DNA of 64,000 nucleotides. It comes from Gentiana macrophylla (Eukaryota > Streptophyta > Magnoliopsida > Gentianales > Gentianaceae). The stretch spans positions 248,001 through 312,000 of the forward strand of contig JAOBSW010000644.1 of assembly GCA_026214975.1 (NCBI GenBank), read 5' to 3'. A model generated the notes under the pieces. That model made no database searches, was not told the origin of the DNA, and saw nothing but the letters and a program-made list of their open reading frames with translations. Position numbers and translations under genes: made by a program. Positions within the stretch are counted from its first letter, which is position 1. Each line of letters begins with the position of its first letter. Below, piece after piece: positions 44,201 to 59,433 of this stretch.

Positions 44201-47200
44201 CCAACATCGAAATCAATGGAACTATGTTCCCAGCACCATTTATCTTCCCTTGATGCGGCTTCTGGGGAATTCCTGGCCTAGAAATAGCCAGATAAAATAT
44301 ATTAATTCTTACTAAATTGATAAATGGCAGCTGCATCAAACTATTATTAAATTTCTTCCATTAATATGTTCTGTTGAAAGAAGGAGATTCCCATGTCTGA
44401 AGAGTTTATTTTATGTCCACATAGTTTTATGTCGTTTTAGGACTTTCTGTTTTCAAGTTTTCTTGTCTTTAGGGTTACAGTTGACGTGCTTATTTGATTT
44501 CTGGATTTCAGTAGCAGGGGCGTCCGGGGGGAGGGGGAGAGAGGGGAGGCAACCAGGCCATGGCCCAGACCAGAACCCCAAATCTCTAAATTTAAGGGCC
44601 CAAAAATAGTTTATCCCAATAGTATGCATATTTTAAATTTCTGGGCTTTAATTTAATCTGCAGCCCAATGTCAAAAGGAAAAGTCATGGGAAAAGTCATG
44701 GGAAAAGTCCAATATTATTTCTTGTGTTATATTTAGCAACTAGCATGACCATGAATAAAGAATTGATTGAGTTTTGATATGTTTATAATGATTTTAGTTG
44801 TGTTGGCTAATTTTTTGGTTAGTGTTAAAAATAAAATAGAGAAGGGCCCAAAAAATATATTGGGCTTAGGGCCCTAAAATTGACAAGGACGCACATGTTC
44901 AGTAATTTAAGACTCCTTTCCCTCTTCTATTTAAGAAGAGTTGTAATTCTTCTCCACTTCACAATAATAACTGAATGAAAATGCTATACATTCGACACCT
45001 TTTATATATTCTACATGTCTTGATACTGAACAAGAAACACAAATAACATATCACGTATTTTAAATCAGTCCTCGGTAAAAGTAAAGGAAGTACTAACAGA
45101 ACCATGCATAAGATTATACTTGACATCGGCTAAACTGACATCTTCATAGTCCTGACTAACGTCAAGAAACTTCACAAGTATCATCAGTTTATTTTATTTC
45201 CATCACTATAATGTTATTAACAACCACCCGTCACAAGGAAAGCTAGTAACTTCTAAGAAAGATGAATAATCTAAAACATTAGAGCATGGTAATGAGTATT
45301 GTAATATGCACTCGATGGTGCTAATGAAGAGTAGATCGGAAGGAAGACATGTAGAAAATGGACACAACTAATACCTCTACTCTGTATTTTCCTGGGAGGA
45401 CATTTGAGAACTTAAAGCTGCTCTGATCAGTCACACTGCTTATCTTCCTCTCTTCTTCGCCTATACCAGACAATCTCACAAGTGAAACAGAAACATGAGA
45501 GCCACACTTCTCCTTGCAGATCACCGAACCATGCACATTAACTTGTGCCTGTACTTGGGAAGACATACATCAGTAGTGATGACCAAATAGGTGTTGATGG
45601 AACAACAACAACAACAACAACAACAATAACGAAATTTGAAACTGTGTTTATTATATATGAAGTCTTGAGTGAGATAATTGCGGAGCCTGAATCTAGAAAT
45701 TGTGGTTGATTTTGAGTTAATATGATTGATTTGGAGATATTCTGTTTTATGGCATAATATTTCAATATTGAGTACAGTAAAACAGAAGTAAAGAGTATTT
45801 CTTTTTTATTAAGGAACTGAAATAAAACTCAGATATATAGTACAAAGAGAGAGAAAACTAACGGTTAGAACTAGGAGTAATTACAGCAGTAATTAGTTAC
45901 CCAAGAAGCCAGCTAATACATTATTAGCCAGCATAAAAGTAGTTGGACGCTGGAGTGACAACTATATTGCAGGGGAATAAACAAAGGAAAATAAGAATAA
46001 TCGTTGCACACCAATATTAAGGAGGATCAGAATACTATCTCCCGTGATGGGAGGGAGTTAGTGTAGGTGTAGACTATGTAAATAAGCAAAGGAGAAGATT
46101 CCTATGTGTAGTTGTAACTATGTAAAGGAAACTTTTCCCTATTGTTAAATAAGACAGTTCTATCTTCTTTTCTCTCACTGTCGCTCTTCTTTTGTTTTAT
46201 TCTTTTTTCAATTATCAACATGATACCCCTCAAACATCTCTGACAAAATTGTCATCCCATTTACATTGTGCAACTGTTGGGCGCCCTTGTTGGCCTTATA
46301 GTGCCCTTTATATGCCTTTGTGAACCATTTAGCCCAGGCTTCTTACAGGCCGACCCTTGAAGGGGCGTGTTGAAGTGTTTAAGATATTAATAATCTACCT
46401 TCCCATCAGCTTAAGCTTTTGGAGTGATGGTAATTCAACATTGTAACAGAGCCATGTTCTCGTTGAAAAAATAAATAAATAAATAAATAAATATCAAAAC
46501 TGAGATGCTATGAATTATAGGGAAGCCATGGCAAGAGAAAAGGGAAGCACCAACTCCACTACTGCAGGAGGAGATGACTCTTCCAAATCCAACAGTTCAT
46601 CCATTCTGTTAGCTACACGGAGACTCTCAGGCAAAATTACAGAGTGGGTTATAGATGGAAAGGGGAGACTGGGTTATCTAATATGAGAAATTAAGGAACC
46701 AAACTATGATGTTTCCAAATTCAAGGGATGGATACCGAGAAAGGCCAGAGGACAAAAGGAGGTGAATTAAATCACTTCTGATAAAAAGCAATCATCTAAT
46801 TCAGGATAGTTTCCCTTCACTAAAGAACATATTAAACAAATAAGTAAACTCCTTCAGACTCAAATTGTTAAACCAACATGCCCATTTGTCAATTCATGTA
46901 GCAATTCCTACATATCTTGACTTGGAATCAGTCATGAACAGGGGTGGGTGGTTGACTCCGGTGCTGCCGACCGCAAGACTGGTTCTTCTCACTTGTTTAC
47001 TTCTTACACGCCATTAGCAGAAAATCAAAAAGTAAAACTTGCTAATGGTTCATTTTCACCCATTGCAGGGAAGAGTACAATCCCTATCTCTTCCAAATTG
47101 ATGTGAAAAATGTTACATGCTAAACTTGCATGTAACCTTCTGTCTGTTTCTAGGCTAACAGCTGATGAAAAAGGTCAAGTAACTTTTCTTTAATGGTTGC

Positions 47201-49555
47201 ACGTTTCAGGAACCAACTTTGGGTACGATGATTGGTAGGTCTAAAACTATTAGGGGCCTCTATGTTCTTGATCACAAGCCAGAAGCAAGTAGGAAACAGC
47301 CCATGAAGAGTTGTTCACATTTACAGACATCTTTGGATCAGAATCAAATCCTTGCGAGTGGAGAAGTGCGTATTCCGTTCCTACCGTCCTCCAAACAAAG
47401 AGCACAGAGTATGATGGTTTTGTGAGGAAGCTGGGCATGATTAACATCTATGCTCCAACTTGAGGGGGGAGTATTAGAATGTGTAATATAAAGTGTAATA
47501 GTTTTTTTATTTTTATTTTTAGTTTCCTTGTTAGATTGGGGAGTAAAAGGTAAATACCAAAACTCCCGGGCGGCAAGGATACTTGGAAGAGGGGTTTCGA
47601 TGTATTATAAAAGGCTAGCATTGCTGAGTAATAAAATACAGAAGTTTTTCCCCAATTATTTTTTACATGGAGTTATTGTAGAAGTTGACTATGTAAAAAT
47701 AAGGAAAGGAGAAGATTACTACGTGTGGTTGAAACTCTTTAAAGGGGACTTTTCCCTATTGATGAATAAGACGTAGTAGTACCTTCTTTTCACTCAGTGT
47801 GTCCCTTCTATTATTTCGTTCAGTTTTAAATTATCAACAATAGGGCTATCTAGTGGGCACGCAAGAAAATACTCATTACAGCAAAATAGTCAAGTTTAGG
47901 AGATTTTCGTGATAAGTGGTCAAAGTTTAGTTCAGCCAGTTCAGGTAATCAAATTTCAAAATTTCATGACAGTTTTATGAACCCCAATAATATGTTGACA
48001 GAAAAGAAAAGGAAAAAAAAAACACATGGAGTGAATCATCTAGCAAAAGAAAAACTTATATTTCTATTCTCAAGAACGCCCAAGAGAAACAGTAGAAAAT
48101 AAGAAAAAAGAGCCCTATTTTGTTTGGACCCAATTATACAACACAGAAATATCCGGTGAAATCACACAAGGACAGAGCTTTTTACCTGATAGAATCTTGC
48201 ATTCAATACAGGGCTACTGACTTTGAGATCAACATATGGTGGAGAAATTACAAGTTCAGGAGCATTTTCAGGCGCAGCTGCAAAAGCAGATAAACGATAT
48301 TCACCCGGTGGAACCTGTAAGGTAAGGAATACAACAAAGAACATAATAATTAGTTCATGTAATCTGACATTTGACAGGCAAGTTACATCCTAGTTGTGTT
48401 GTATGATTTAGTACATAATCACACAATTAAATGCAAATGAAAAACAGGTTTCCTGAAATATAACAGGAAATTTGAAATGCCAGAAGAGTGCAGGGAGATA
48501 ACATAAGAAAAACCAAGAAACAAGTATAAGATATATATTGCAAAAAAAGGGAAGCCGAATGTATGAAAGCATCTCACTTGCACAGGTTTGCCAAAGATGC
48601 TGCCCACTTTTGGCTTAAAATGTGCAGCCTTATCTTTAGCTTCTACAAAAAGATGTTCAAGCAATTTGAACAAGTTACCTGACGTCAAATAGTAAATAGT
48701 TTACCACTATCCCAAAGCTCCCTTTAATATGACAAATTGTACCCTAACAACATTTTTTAAGCAAGATGATTCAATTAAAATGTAGACGTAATTATCATAA
48801 AATGTTCCTCCGCACATATCACCAACACAAAACACCAATCGCAAACAAAAAAAACGCAAAGGATGATCCAGGAGATGCTGCAATAAATTACTTTCTCGTT
48901 TCCTGTCTACATGAACAAGCTGTAGACAAAAACACGGGTATTAAGAAAGTGGGTAATTGCTTTGACTAAGACAATAAATAGACTAATATACCCCTGGATG
49001 CAATACATGTATTATTATCTTTAATCTCACCTAGTATTAAATAAGGGTAGGTTAGGGTAGGAAAAAGGACAATAAATGCTGCTGCTTAGTAAATACAAAG
49101 TTTCAAATAAAAAGGAACGAATATTTTAGGAAACTTGCTCAAGGGATAAGGAACGGAGGGAGTATCATTTACAAGAAATATTCTATCCATTGTAGAGTAG
49201 CAACAAGCTGGAAAATTTTTGAGCTAAATGCGTAGGTAGTAGGTACTTGCATGCCAAGAGCAGGAAATCATAGGTGCAGTTTACATTACTGCCCAAGGCC
49301 ACTGTTGCAATCAGGATGTGTCTAAGATGAGGAAAGTGACCAGGATCAATATTCAATAGCATACCTCAAAGCAAAATTCACCATTATCATCAGCCTGCTT
49401 TACTTGCGGTCTGACATTTTCTGGTCCATGAGTCAAAGCAACCTGGTATTATGAAAGACAAGGAACTCAAAGCCCATTAGAAAGCACTTGATCATCAAGC
49501 ATTGCACAACAGCTATGGTAAAAGCTAAGAGGCAGAAAGAAGCAAAACATAACAA

Positions 49556-49631
<76 letters not shown>

Positions 49632-52600
49632 CAGATTGTGAAATCCCTATTTGGTTCAGCTTAATGAAGTGCATGAGACACATACAATGCAATCCAACTA
49701 TTGATGATTTCCAATACGCAGTTTCAATAGTGTCACTACTCAAGGATTTAGAAAATAACAGCTTCTTTCCATGTACTGAGAGATCATACCCGTGTGGCAG
49801 ATAATTTTGATGAATTAATTACACGCTGTTAAGTTAAATAATTTACCACAAAGTTAGATCAATCGTGATAATAAGGCTGCATAGAAGGTAAAACTTAAAT
49901 AAAGCCTAATTGCTCCTATTTAAAGGTGCAGTAATCATTCATTCATTATTAAAAAGGGAATAAAGATCTTTTTACTATTGCTTGTATTCCTACAATTATC
50001 CTCTTGCATATAAGCTTACTCTGTTGCGGATAAGCAAAAGTCGTACATTTAAGCGCTTTAACATGTCCTCTCACTTGTAGAATTGCCAACAACATATGAA
50101 CAAGCAGTAGACACACAGGGGCAGTTGAATGAAATTTTTCTTTCGCTTTGTTGCTTTACTTGATCTTGATTGTTTCTATGAGCTCGCAATAACGTATTTC
50201 ACATAAAACCGAAATCTATTCTCAAACCAATTGAAAACGGTGAATTTATTTATATTAAAGTTGTAAAATACCAGATTGTGTGTGTGTGGTTTTTTTTATT
50301 TAAATTAATTTTCAACACTAGAAAAATTCACACAAGTTTTGCATCCTCAAAATGGCATTTCTAAATATTACACTTGACAGTTGACACTTTAAAGCATTCC
50401 TACGTACTTGTGGCACTCTAAAGCAATTCCAACTAATATCGATTCAGAATTTTTTTTTTAAATGATTCAGCTATGACATTCATCCCATGGTTTCCTGCTA
50501 ATAAATCAAATACAACATAGACAAATAAGATGTTACCTTTGTCTTGTAACGAGAACTAATTGTTTGCACAGAGCCACAGACATCATATGAAATGGCTTTG
50601 ATATCACCAAGAGAAGCCATATTAGGCAATACCTAATACATCATTACATGTCATGAGAGAAACAGAGAGCTGGCGAGACAACATAAAATGGATCTACTCA
50701 CATGCATTTGTCAATAGCGGATTTGGCAAAATCGTTCACCAGTAACACCATCAAATGCTAAAAGCTTACCAGAAAGTCCTTCAACATGTCAAACTTGTAG
50801 TGCTCTTTTCTCGCTTCTAAGGTGTAACGTCTAGATGTAACCTAGAAAGGAACAACATAGCGATGATGTTTAATAGTACTACTAAAATGAAAATAAGTCT
50901 AGTAGCTACTAGGAACCCCTCCGAGCATATGAAACAAGTCCCCCATATCTTTCCATTTTAACCGTTCTGATATGAAAATACGTCTGATTTAATTAAGGCA
51001 AAGGATGACATGTCATATACACATGTCAATGAAAACAGTATGATATTTGAAATTAGCTTTGACACGTGCAGTACTTTTGCTTTTCCATGCTTAACCTGGG
51101 ACAGATCTACACTATTGCATTACAGTCTAATGATTCAATACAGATAACAAAACGTACAAAAAATGAAAACCAATACAGTTATCAGTAATAATCTCACAGA
51201 CCATTTTCTAGTTTCTGTATATCAGTTCATCTATAGCTACAGAGGGGGAACTCTTAATGGATGTTAGCATCATCACTGTCCGCAGTTTATACTACTCAAC
51301 CTATGCAAAAAGGTTTTGTCCAATGCAGGACAGTAAACAACATAACAGCACCCAACCCCAACTTTGTTTTTTCTTTTTCTTTTTTTGAGAAAATCCAACC
51401 CCAACTTGACTGAATTAATTTCAAAACAGAAAGAAATCATTGCATAATGTAACCACTGAACTAAGAAACTGTAACACTAGAAATCCACAAAATTGTACAT
51501 GATATCAATGTTGTGAAAAATATGGAGTAACATACTTATACAGGAAAATAACATCTAATAAAGAACCATATTTATTTATTATTTTGGATGGAGGGTGTTC
51601 TTAAAACGACAAATGAATAAAGAAGTTTCTGAGATGGATTTACTCAAAGCAGCAGCTCAAACTAACTACCTGGTCAAGCTGGTAATGCCCTTCTTTGTCA
51701 GTGAGAGACCGTTCTTCGCCATCAACTACGATCTTCACACCTTCTATCCCTGTGCCAGTCCCATCAATAACACGACCCCCAACTGAAAATCCAGTCACCT
51801 AGGTGAAAATAAAATTTCAGGAATATAGATGAAAGCATAGAAAGCTAAGGCCTATTAAACCGAGCTACTGATTGCCAAATTGCAATCTGCTCAAAAGGTA
51901 AAGTTACTAAAGAAAATTGTAATTCATACATATACCTAATGCTTCCTCACTCGCACTCCCTCATGTGTGGGCTTGCCAACATGTGTACAAGAGTAGTACA
52001 GAAATGAATAAAGGAGAAGGAAAAAATTCTTCTGATACCACAAGACTAGGTACGTACATATATGTGTAGATGAAGTTTGGCTGCCTAACAGCTAATTAAA
52101 TAAATAGAAGCAGCAGCATTAAGTCAAAATTTCATACCTACCACAATTAGGCTAAATAAACACCAACAGTACATGGAAATCAAATAAATACAGTGAATTT
52201 TAATGTCCAACAAATAGACACGTTGTAGCAGAGTATCATCAGTAGCAATAGTTTGTGTAGAGTACCACGGTAGCAACAATAGTAGTAACTCTTAAAAAAA
52301 TGGGGTAGGAGTGTTGATCCCATGGTCTGATGCTTTCACACCATGATAAATTATCATGTTGCCGTAAAGTTTAAGATGCTGACAAGAGTAATTTATAGAT
52401 ACATCTAACATAGATCAAAAATGACTTTAATATTTAAAAATAAAAAATAAAAACTGGGTAGGTAGTACAGACTTTCAACCAGATTAAAATCAAATTTGAC
52501 ATCAAATGTGACCAAAAGACCAACCAAAAAAGGGTTAAATGGACATATCATCCCAGCAGAAATCTATAGACTCAGCAAAGAGATCCACAGTTCTAATAAG

Positions 52601-55600
52601 ATTCAAAGGAACAGATATTGTAGAAGAATGGAGTTTATTCATGTTTTATGTTCGTTTAATTTGTTATTATGTTGTTTTCTGTTTGTGGTGTGTTGGTTCA
52701 GCTGCCGCTAGTCTCCTTAGGGATAAGAGTAGCCTTGTATTAGCTGTCTAGGGTTCTAAGTGTAGTTTGCATAATTAGAGTTCCCAACCTTAGATGGCCT
52801 CTGTGTTGCGTTCTGCCTATTTAAGAGGCTGGGCATGCCTTTCTTATTACTTGTCTTTCATCCAACCTTATAGAGAAAACAAAAAACAAGAAAACCCCCA
52901 GATCAGTTCCTTCCAATATGAATTTGACCTAGAAGTCCATCAAAACTCTATGGTGTCAACTTATTCAATATAACTGAAGAACGATTCTACTATACCCAAA
53001 AGTCTGGAAAAAAATGACTCTTAAATCAAGAACCTTTTTTGGTAATAAAATGGTTTTCATTGATGGGAAAGCAAGTTCATCGAAAGCATCTCTCTCCCTC
53101 CCTCTCGGCCTCCCTGCCTCGCCCCCACCCACATGGGCACCCTTACCCTCACCTCACCCTCACCACAAAATATAATTATCTTCTTCCTGGATATTCTATT
53201 TCCTTCCAAAGATAAGAAGATTCTTTAAACTTCAAAAAAAAAGTGACTCTGGATGCAGCAGAAGACCACAAGAGAACATATATCCAAAATCCCAGAGCAG
53301 AATATATATATAAGGCGCAAATACTATAGCCAGAACACCTGAAATTTCTGATGGATTAAGGCATGGTCATGTCCAACAGCAACCGACATGGAGGGAGGTG
53401 ACACATCAAAAACTTTGTTCTCCCCCTTGTAAAAAGGTATGAGATTGTACAGTCCTGCACACATTCCGCAAGACAACTTAAAATTGCACCAATAAAATCT
53501 GTCACACTTTACTCAGTTACACACACACACAGGAAAAAATAACACTTTAGACCCCACCGAAAATACTAATGAAATACCAGCTCAACTAAAAGTCTTAGCC
53601 ATCAAGATTATTTCAACATTTACAGCCCCAAAAGGACGCCCTAGCATGTGGACCAAACACTTCATTTTTACTCCTTCCGTCTCATTTTAGGTGTGCTATT
53701 AATTTCCATATATTTTACAAGAAAAGTGTTGTTGACGTATTGACTAGCTCTAATTGATGTAAGATTTTACACAATACTCTTGAAGTGGTTGTTGCCCCAT
53801 CAAATGTACCAATTTGTATTGTAAATAATGTAAAGGCCCCTGGATATTAAAAGAAAATTCCTAACAAATGCAAAATGTGGATAATATTATGGGACAGGGA
53901 AATGCAGACACTCAAAATGGGATACAAGGAAACGTGGACGGTTAAAATGAGACAAAGGGGATAATAGACAGAGGATGTGAGAATGGTCACTTCACTATGC
54001 TTTCACTGCATGTTAAACATCAATCTCCCTGGTCTAATCCAAAAAATCAAACATCAAGAACTGAAGAGAATTCAGCAAGAAGTCAAAACTAGCACAATAT
54101 GCTTCTTTATTCATCATCTTATAGAAAACGAAGAACAATTAACAGATAGATGATTATAAAAGTTCGGTGGAGTCATATACACATAGTGGTTTCAGTAGTC
54201 AGTTAACATCTGATTGTCAAGCTCTAAATGGTGCCCACTTGCTCCCTTTACTGTTCCAGAACCATTAAAAAATATCTGCTCTAATCAAAGAATTGTCAAG
54301 GAAGTTCATGCAACAAAGGGCGGACTGGTACAAAATACGATGTTGTATATGCTTCCAACAACTCTTTTAAATAAAAGTTAAAATTTGATAAATGAAAGTC
54401 AGGGCCCACCTGTGTTTTCAACAACAAAAATCTACTATCGTAAACTTGATCTTATAGTTTTCACAAGGATCCCATGATTCAAACCCGAGGCCAGAGGTGA
54501 CATGGCGACGAATCTCACAGTTGTGTGCTTCGAAAAGAACCATCATAAGAGTGGAAAACAATAATGCAGGTCTCGAAGGAATTCTACACAAAGATGGGCA
54601 TACATACATACTTACAGAAGTAGATGTGCAAGCATGCATTCATCTAATGCGTGTATAGAAGAGCACCTCAATTGAATAAAAACATAGAAATGTACAGCTG
54701 AAAAGATTGTTTACCACAGGGTATCGATTTAAATCTAAATTTTCCATCAGCATCAGTTACGGCTTCACAAAGGGCTTTTCCTTTCCCGGGTGCATTACCA
54801 GATTCATGAGGGCAATACACCTCTGTGACATCATCCGAGTATAAATAAATATGGACCCCCAATATTGGATTTCCCTGCCAAAGAACATATGCCTGCATTA
54901 GCTTGATCTTTCTGATAATATCCAAGAGATCATACACAAAAAAGTTGACTGCAATAGTTTCTAGATGCTTGCAACGAATCTACCATATCTGTTGGAATGA
55001 ATAACTGCTGAAATAGCTTTTCTTAATATTTTATTCCATATTGTCAGAACATATTGTGTACTCTTAGAATTATTATATTGTGTACTATTGGCACACCCCA
55101 ATTTACTCACGGCACCTATTACTTCGGCACCACAAAAAATTACTTGGCACCGGTGATTTTTATAAAGGAACGTCGATCACATCTGGTGTTCCTTGTTGAA
55201 GACCAACGCCGATGTCACCGGCGTTGGTGTTCAACAAGGAACACCGATGGCACCGACGTTCCCTTTATAAAAGTGTTGAAACTTAGAAGAAACGTCCACG
55301 ACTTTCCACTAGTGTTCCTTGTTGCACACCAACGCCAAGTGTCATCGGCGTTGGTGTTCAACAAGGAACACCGACATGATCGGCGTTTTTTTCATCCGAA
55401 AAAATAATTAAAAAATAGGTGCCAATAGTAATTTGGGGTGTGCCGATAGAACCCACCTTTATTTATCATTAAGTGTATTTCAGTTAGGAGGATATTAGTT
55501 TCATTTCTCCCCCTTCCGTCTAAATCTTTAATAGTTGCATGAACAGAATATTCAGAGACCTCGCGAATGCGTATCTATTGTATTTTCTCTTTGAAGAAAG

Positions 55601-58600
55601 TAAGAACAGGCAGAGAGAGAGAGAGAGAGAGAGATAATTTCTTATGATTAATTTACAAGGACCCCAAGATAGGGTATAAATACAGGAAAGATACAAAGGG
55701 GCCACAGACAACTGCCATTAATGCTGACAGCTAATGTCAACCCAACAATCTAATTAAGATTTAGGACACCTAATATAATCCCAACCGTAATACAAAAAAT
55801 CTTAAATATCATTTGTATTCTTTTATTCTTCTACAAACACCTCAAACTTGGTTTGTAAATGTTGATCAAAGCAAGTTTGGAAGCCAGATCAGCAAACAAG
55901 CTTTTTGGTAGTGCCTTGGTCAGGATATCAGCAAGTTGTAACTTAGAGGGCACATAGTGAAGTGATATCACATGACTGTCGGTCTTTTCTCGAATAAAGT
56001 TTTTGTGAATATCCACATGCTTCATCTTATCATGTTGAACAGGATTTTCAGCCACCTTGATGGCTGAAATATTGTCACTGAGGCGTCTTGATTAGAGTGG
56101 AGGAGGTCATTCTGAGTTCCTTTAGGATTCTAGTGATCCACATAACCTCACAGACACCTAGTGCGAGAGTCCTGAATTCTGATTTTGCGCTACTACTGGA
56201 GCCAATAGGCTGTTTTTACTCCTCCATGTCACCAAATCGCCCCACAAGAGAGTACAATAGCCTGAGGTGGATCTTTGTCAATGGGACACCCGCCCAATCA
56301 ATCATCATTATATATCTCAAGGTCCCTATTACAGGACTTTATGAAGTATAGTCCTTGACCAGACAACCCTTTAGAAACTTGAGAATTCTGTGAGCCGTTT
56401 TCATATGTATTTCCTTTGGTTGATGCATGAATTGGCTGACAATATTGACAGAAAAACAGATATCATGTCGTGTATGGGAGAGAGATATCAGTCTCCTCAC
56501 AAGCCTCTAATATACGCCCTTATCCCTTTGGCCGATCTGGGGCAGAATCTTTTCCTTCATCAAGTTTGAGGCCAGGTTCCACTTGTGAGGGGCAGGTTTG
56601 CACACCAGGAGGCCAATCTCCTTTAGCACATCAAGAATGTACTTTCTCTGAGATATAGCCATGCCATCCTTGGTCCTAGCTACCTCCATTCTTAGAAAAT
56701 ATCTGAGTTGCCCAAGGTCTTTAAGTTCAAATTCCTTTGCCAGATGTACCTTAAGCTTCTTGATTTCCTCCAGGTGATTTCCTGTAATGATAATCATCAA
56801 TATGGTGATTTTACCAGAATCGGAGAACTTTAAAAACATTGTGTGATCAGCATTACTCTGGTTATAACCATACCCTTTAAGGTCCTATGTAAATCTACTA
56901 AACCAGGCCATGGGTGATTGCATTAACCCATACAAGCTTTTCCTCAACTTACACACTTTCCTGGTAGGATCAAGAATATTGTACCCTTAGGGCACAGTCA
57001 TTTAGACCTCCTCAAGGTCACCATTCAAGAAAGCGTTTTTAACATCAAGTTGAAAGAGTGGCTAGTCAAGATTAGTGGCAAGGGAGAACAGAACCCTATT
57101 GGTATTGAGCTTTGTAACTGGAGCAAAAGTCTCCAATAATCAATACCAGAGTGAAAAACCCTTTGCAACTAATCTTGCTTTGTACTTATGAATACTACCA
57201 TCAGTATTGTACTTGAAGTTAAAAACCCATTCACACACAACTGGGCGTTTTCCGGTGGAAGATCGATAATTTCCGTGTGTTGTTCTTTGTTAGGGCATTG
57301 AGTTCTTCCTTATGGCATTACGCCATTCAGAATTTCGAGCCTCATCATAGTTCTAGGTATACTCTCTTCGTCTAACCTTTCTCTGGTGCGATTTCTTACT
57401 CTTTTTCTAACAGCAATGGGCTTGTTGTCAACTTTCTTCTGTTCTAAAGTATTACCTGTAGATATTTCTTGTGATGATTGATCATTATCAGTTGAGCAAT
57501 CATCTTGATGTACACCTGTTTGCTCTTCAGGATGTGGATGATCAGAAGTTGATGGTATGTTACTGAGGTGAGGTGACATGTTCCAGTTGTCTAGCAGTCT
57601 TTTCTTTCTGGTATAGACCTTTAGGGGTGGATCAATGTCCTGATTGTATGTGTGTTCAGTTTCCTCTTGATCGTCATTAGTAGCATGTAAGTCAGAAGAT
57701 GGAGGTTTAGTGGATGCAAGTGTCATATCATAGACATCCCATTCAAGATTGTATTCCTCAAAAGTGTTTCCTTTCTTGTCAAAGAAGGGTTTTCTTCAAA
57801 GAAACTAACATCCATAGCAGTATAAAACTTCTTGGTAGCATGGGAATAGCACTTGTACCCCTTTTGTTTAGATGCATACCCAACAAACACACATTTGACT
57901 GCCTTAGGATCAAATTTACTTATGTGCTTGGGGATGAATATAGACAAATGCAGTGCATCCAAATATCCCAAGAGGAATAGTAGGACTCAGGTGTTGAAGG
58001 AAAAAGTGTTCCTGCAGAGTCGGTCAGGAGTTTTGAAACTCAAAACTCTAGAAGGCATTTTGTTGATTAAGTAGCAGTAAGGATAGACTCTCCCCAAAGG
58101 TATTTAGGAACATTCATGGTAAACATGACAGCCCTAGCTACTTCAAAGAGATGTATATTCTTCCTCTCGGCAATGTCATTCTGTTGAGGGGTTTCAACAC
58201 AGCTACTCAAATGAACAACTCCCCTTTCTAGAAGGAAGGTGCCAAGTTCTTTTTCAAAGAACTCTTTGGCATTGTCAATTTTAAGCATTTTAATCTTAGT
58301 GTTAAATTGAGTGAGAATCATAGAATAAAATTCTTGAATATATTCCCAACCTCTGATTTTCCTCTCATAAAGTATAACCAAGTAATTCTACCATGATCAT
58401 TAACAAAACCATGATCATCAACAAAAGTAACAAACCATCTATGACCAGTAATGTTCTTGACCTTATAGGGTCCCCAAATATCACTATGAATTAAGGAAAA
58501 AGGTTGAGAACTAATGCAAGAATGTTTTGGATACATGCTTCTAGTAATTTTCACATTGAAATGATTTTGGATTTTCATTTTTGAACAAGTCAGGGAAAAA

Positions 58601-59343
58601 AGCTTTAAGATACACAAAATTTGGGTGGCCTAATCTATAGTGCCACACCCTAATACTGTCTCTAGTGCTATTCTTGGAAACAGAGTAAACACTTTGACAA
58701 ATAGTAGCTTGATCTTGTTCAGTTTGTTGCTTATCCTCATTGAACATGACTAGGAACTAGCACTGCCAAGCATCTTCATCGAACTCAAATCCTGAAACTT
58801 GCATGTGTAAGGTGAGAAAATAGCAATACAATTGAGAAATTTGACAAGGCATTGTATAGACACAAGATTATAGTCTAGGAATGGAACATATACAGCATTT
58901 GTCAAACATATTTCTTTTGACAGAGTTACAGTTCCAATCCCTTCTACTTTTGATGCAGATCCATCTGCAACCTTGACAATGTGTGATTCCTTACAGGGTC
59001 TATAATCCATAAGTAGGCTTTTGTTTCCTGTCATGTGGTTTGAAGCTCCTGAATCAACTATCCAGGAGTGCCTATTGTAAGTACAGGAATGTAAAGCAGA
59101 AAACATATTACGAGAATGGGCAAGAGTGGCATTCTCAACAGCGATGCTTGCTGGCGGAGATTTACGACTAGGGGTGTAACGATCCGAGCGACTCACGAGC
59201 CGCCGCCGCTCAACCCGTAAATGCTCTTCGGATCTGATTTTAATCGAACTTGAGCCGAACTCGAGTAGCTCTTCATAGTTAACGAGCCGAACTCGAAAGC
59301 AGTTTAATGCTTGACTCGATCTCGCTCACAAGCCTAATCGAGC

Positions 59344-59433
<90 letters not shown>

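Noticed and set aside
49525..49743. 72-codon ORF through (TA)n
   Set aside because: It is an Ile-Tyr repeat produced by the microsatellite. The same applies to ORFs across 35,474-35,659 and 59,307-59,534.
54418..54639. SINE or tRNA-like unit with a GGTTTGAATCA box
   Set aside because: A B-box-like sequence exists on the - strand, but no A box, A-rich tail or target duplication was found.
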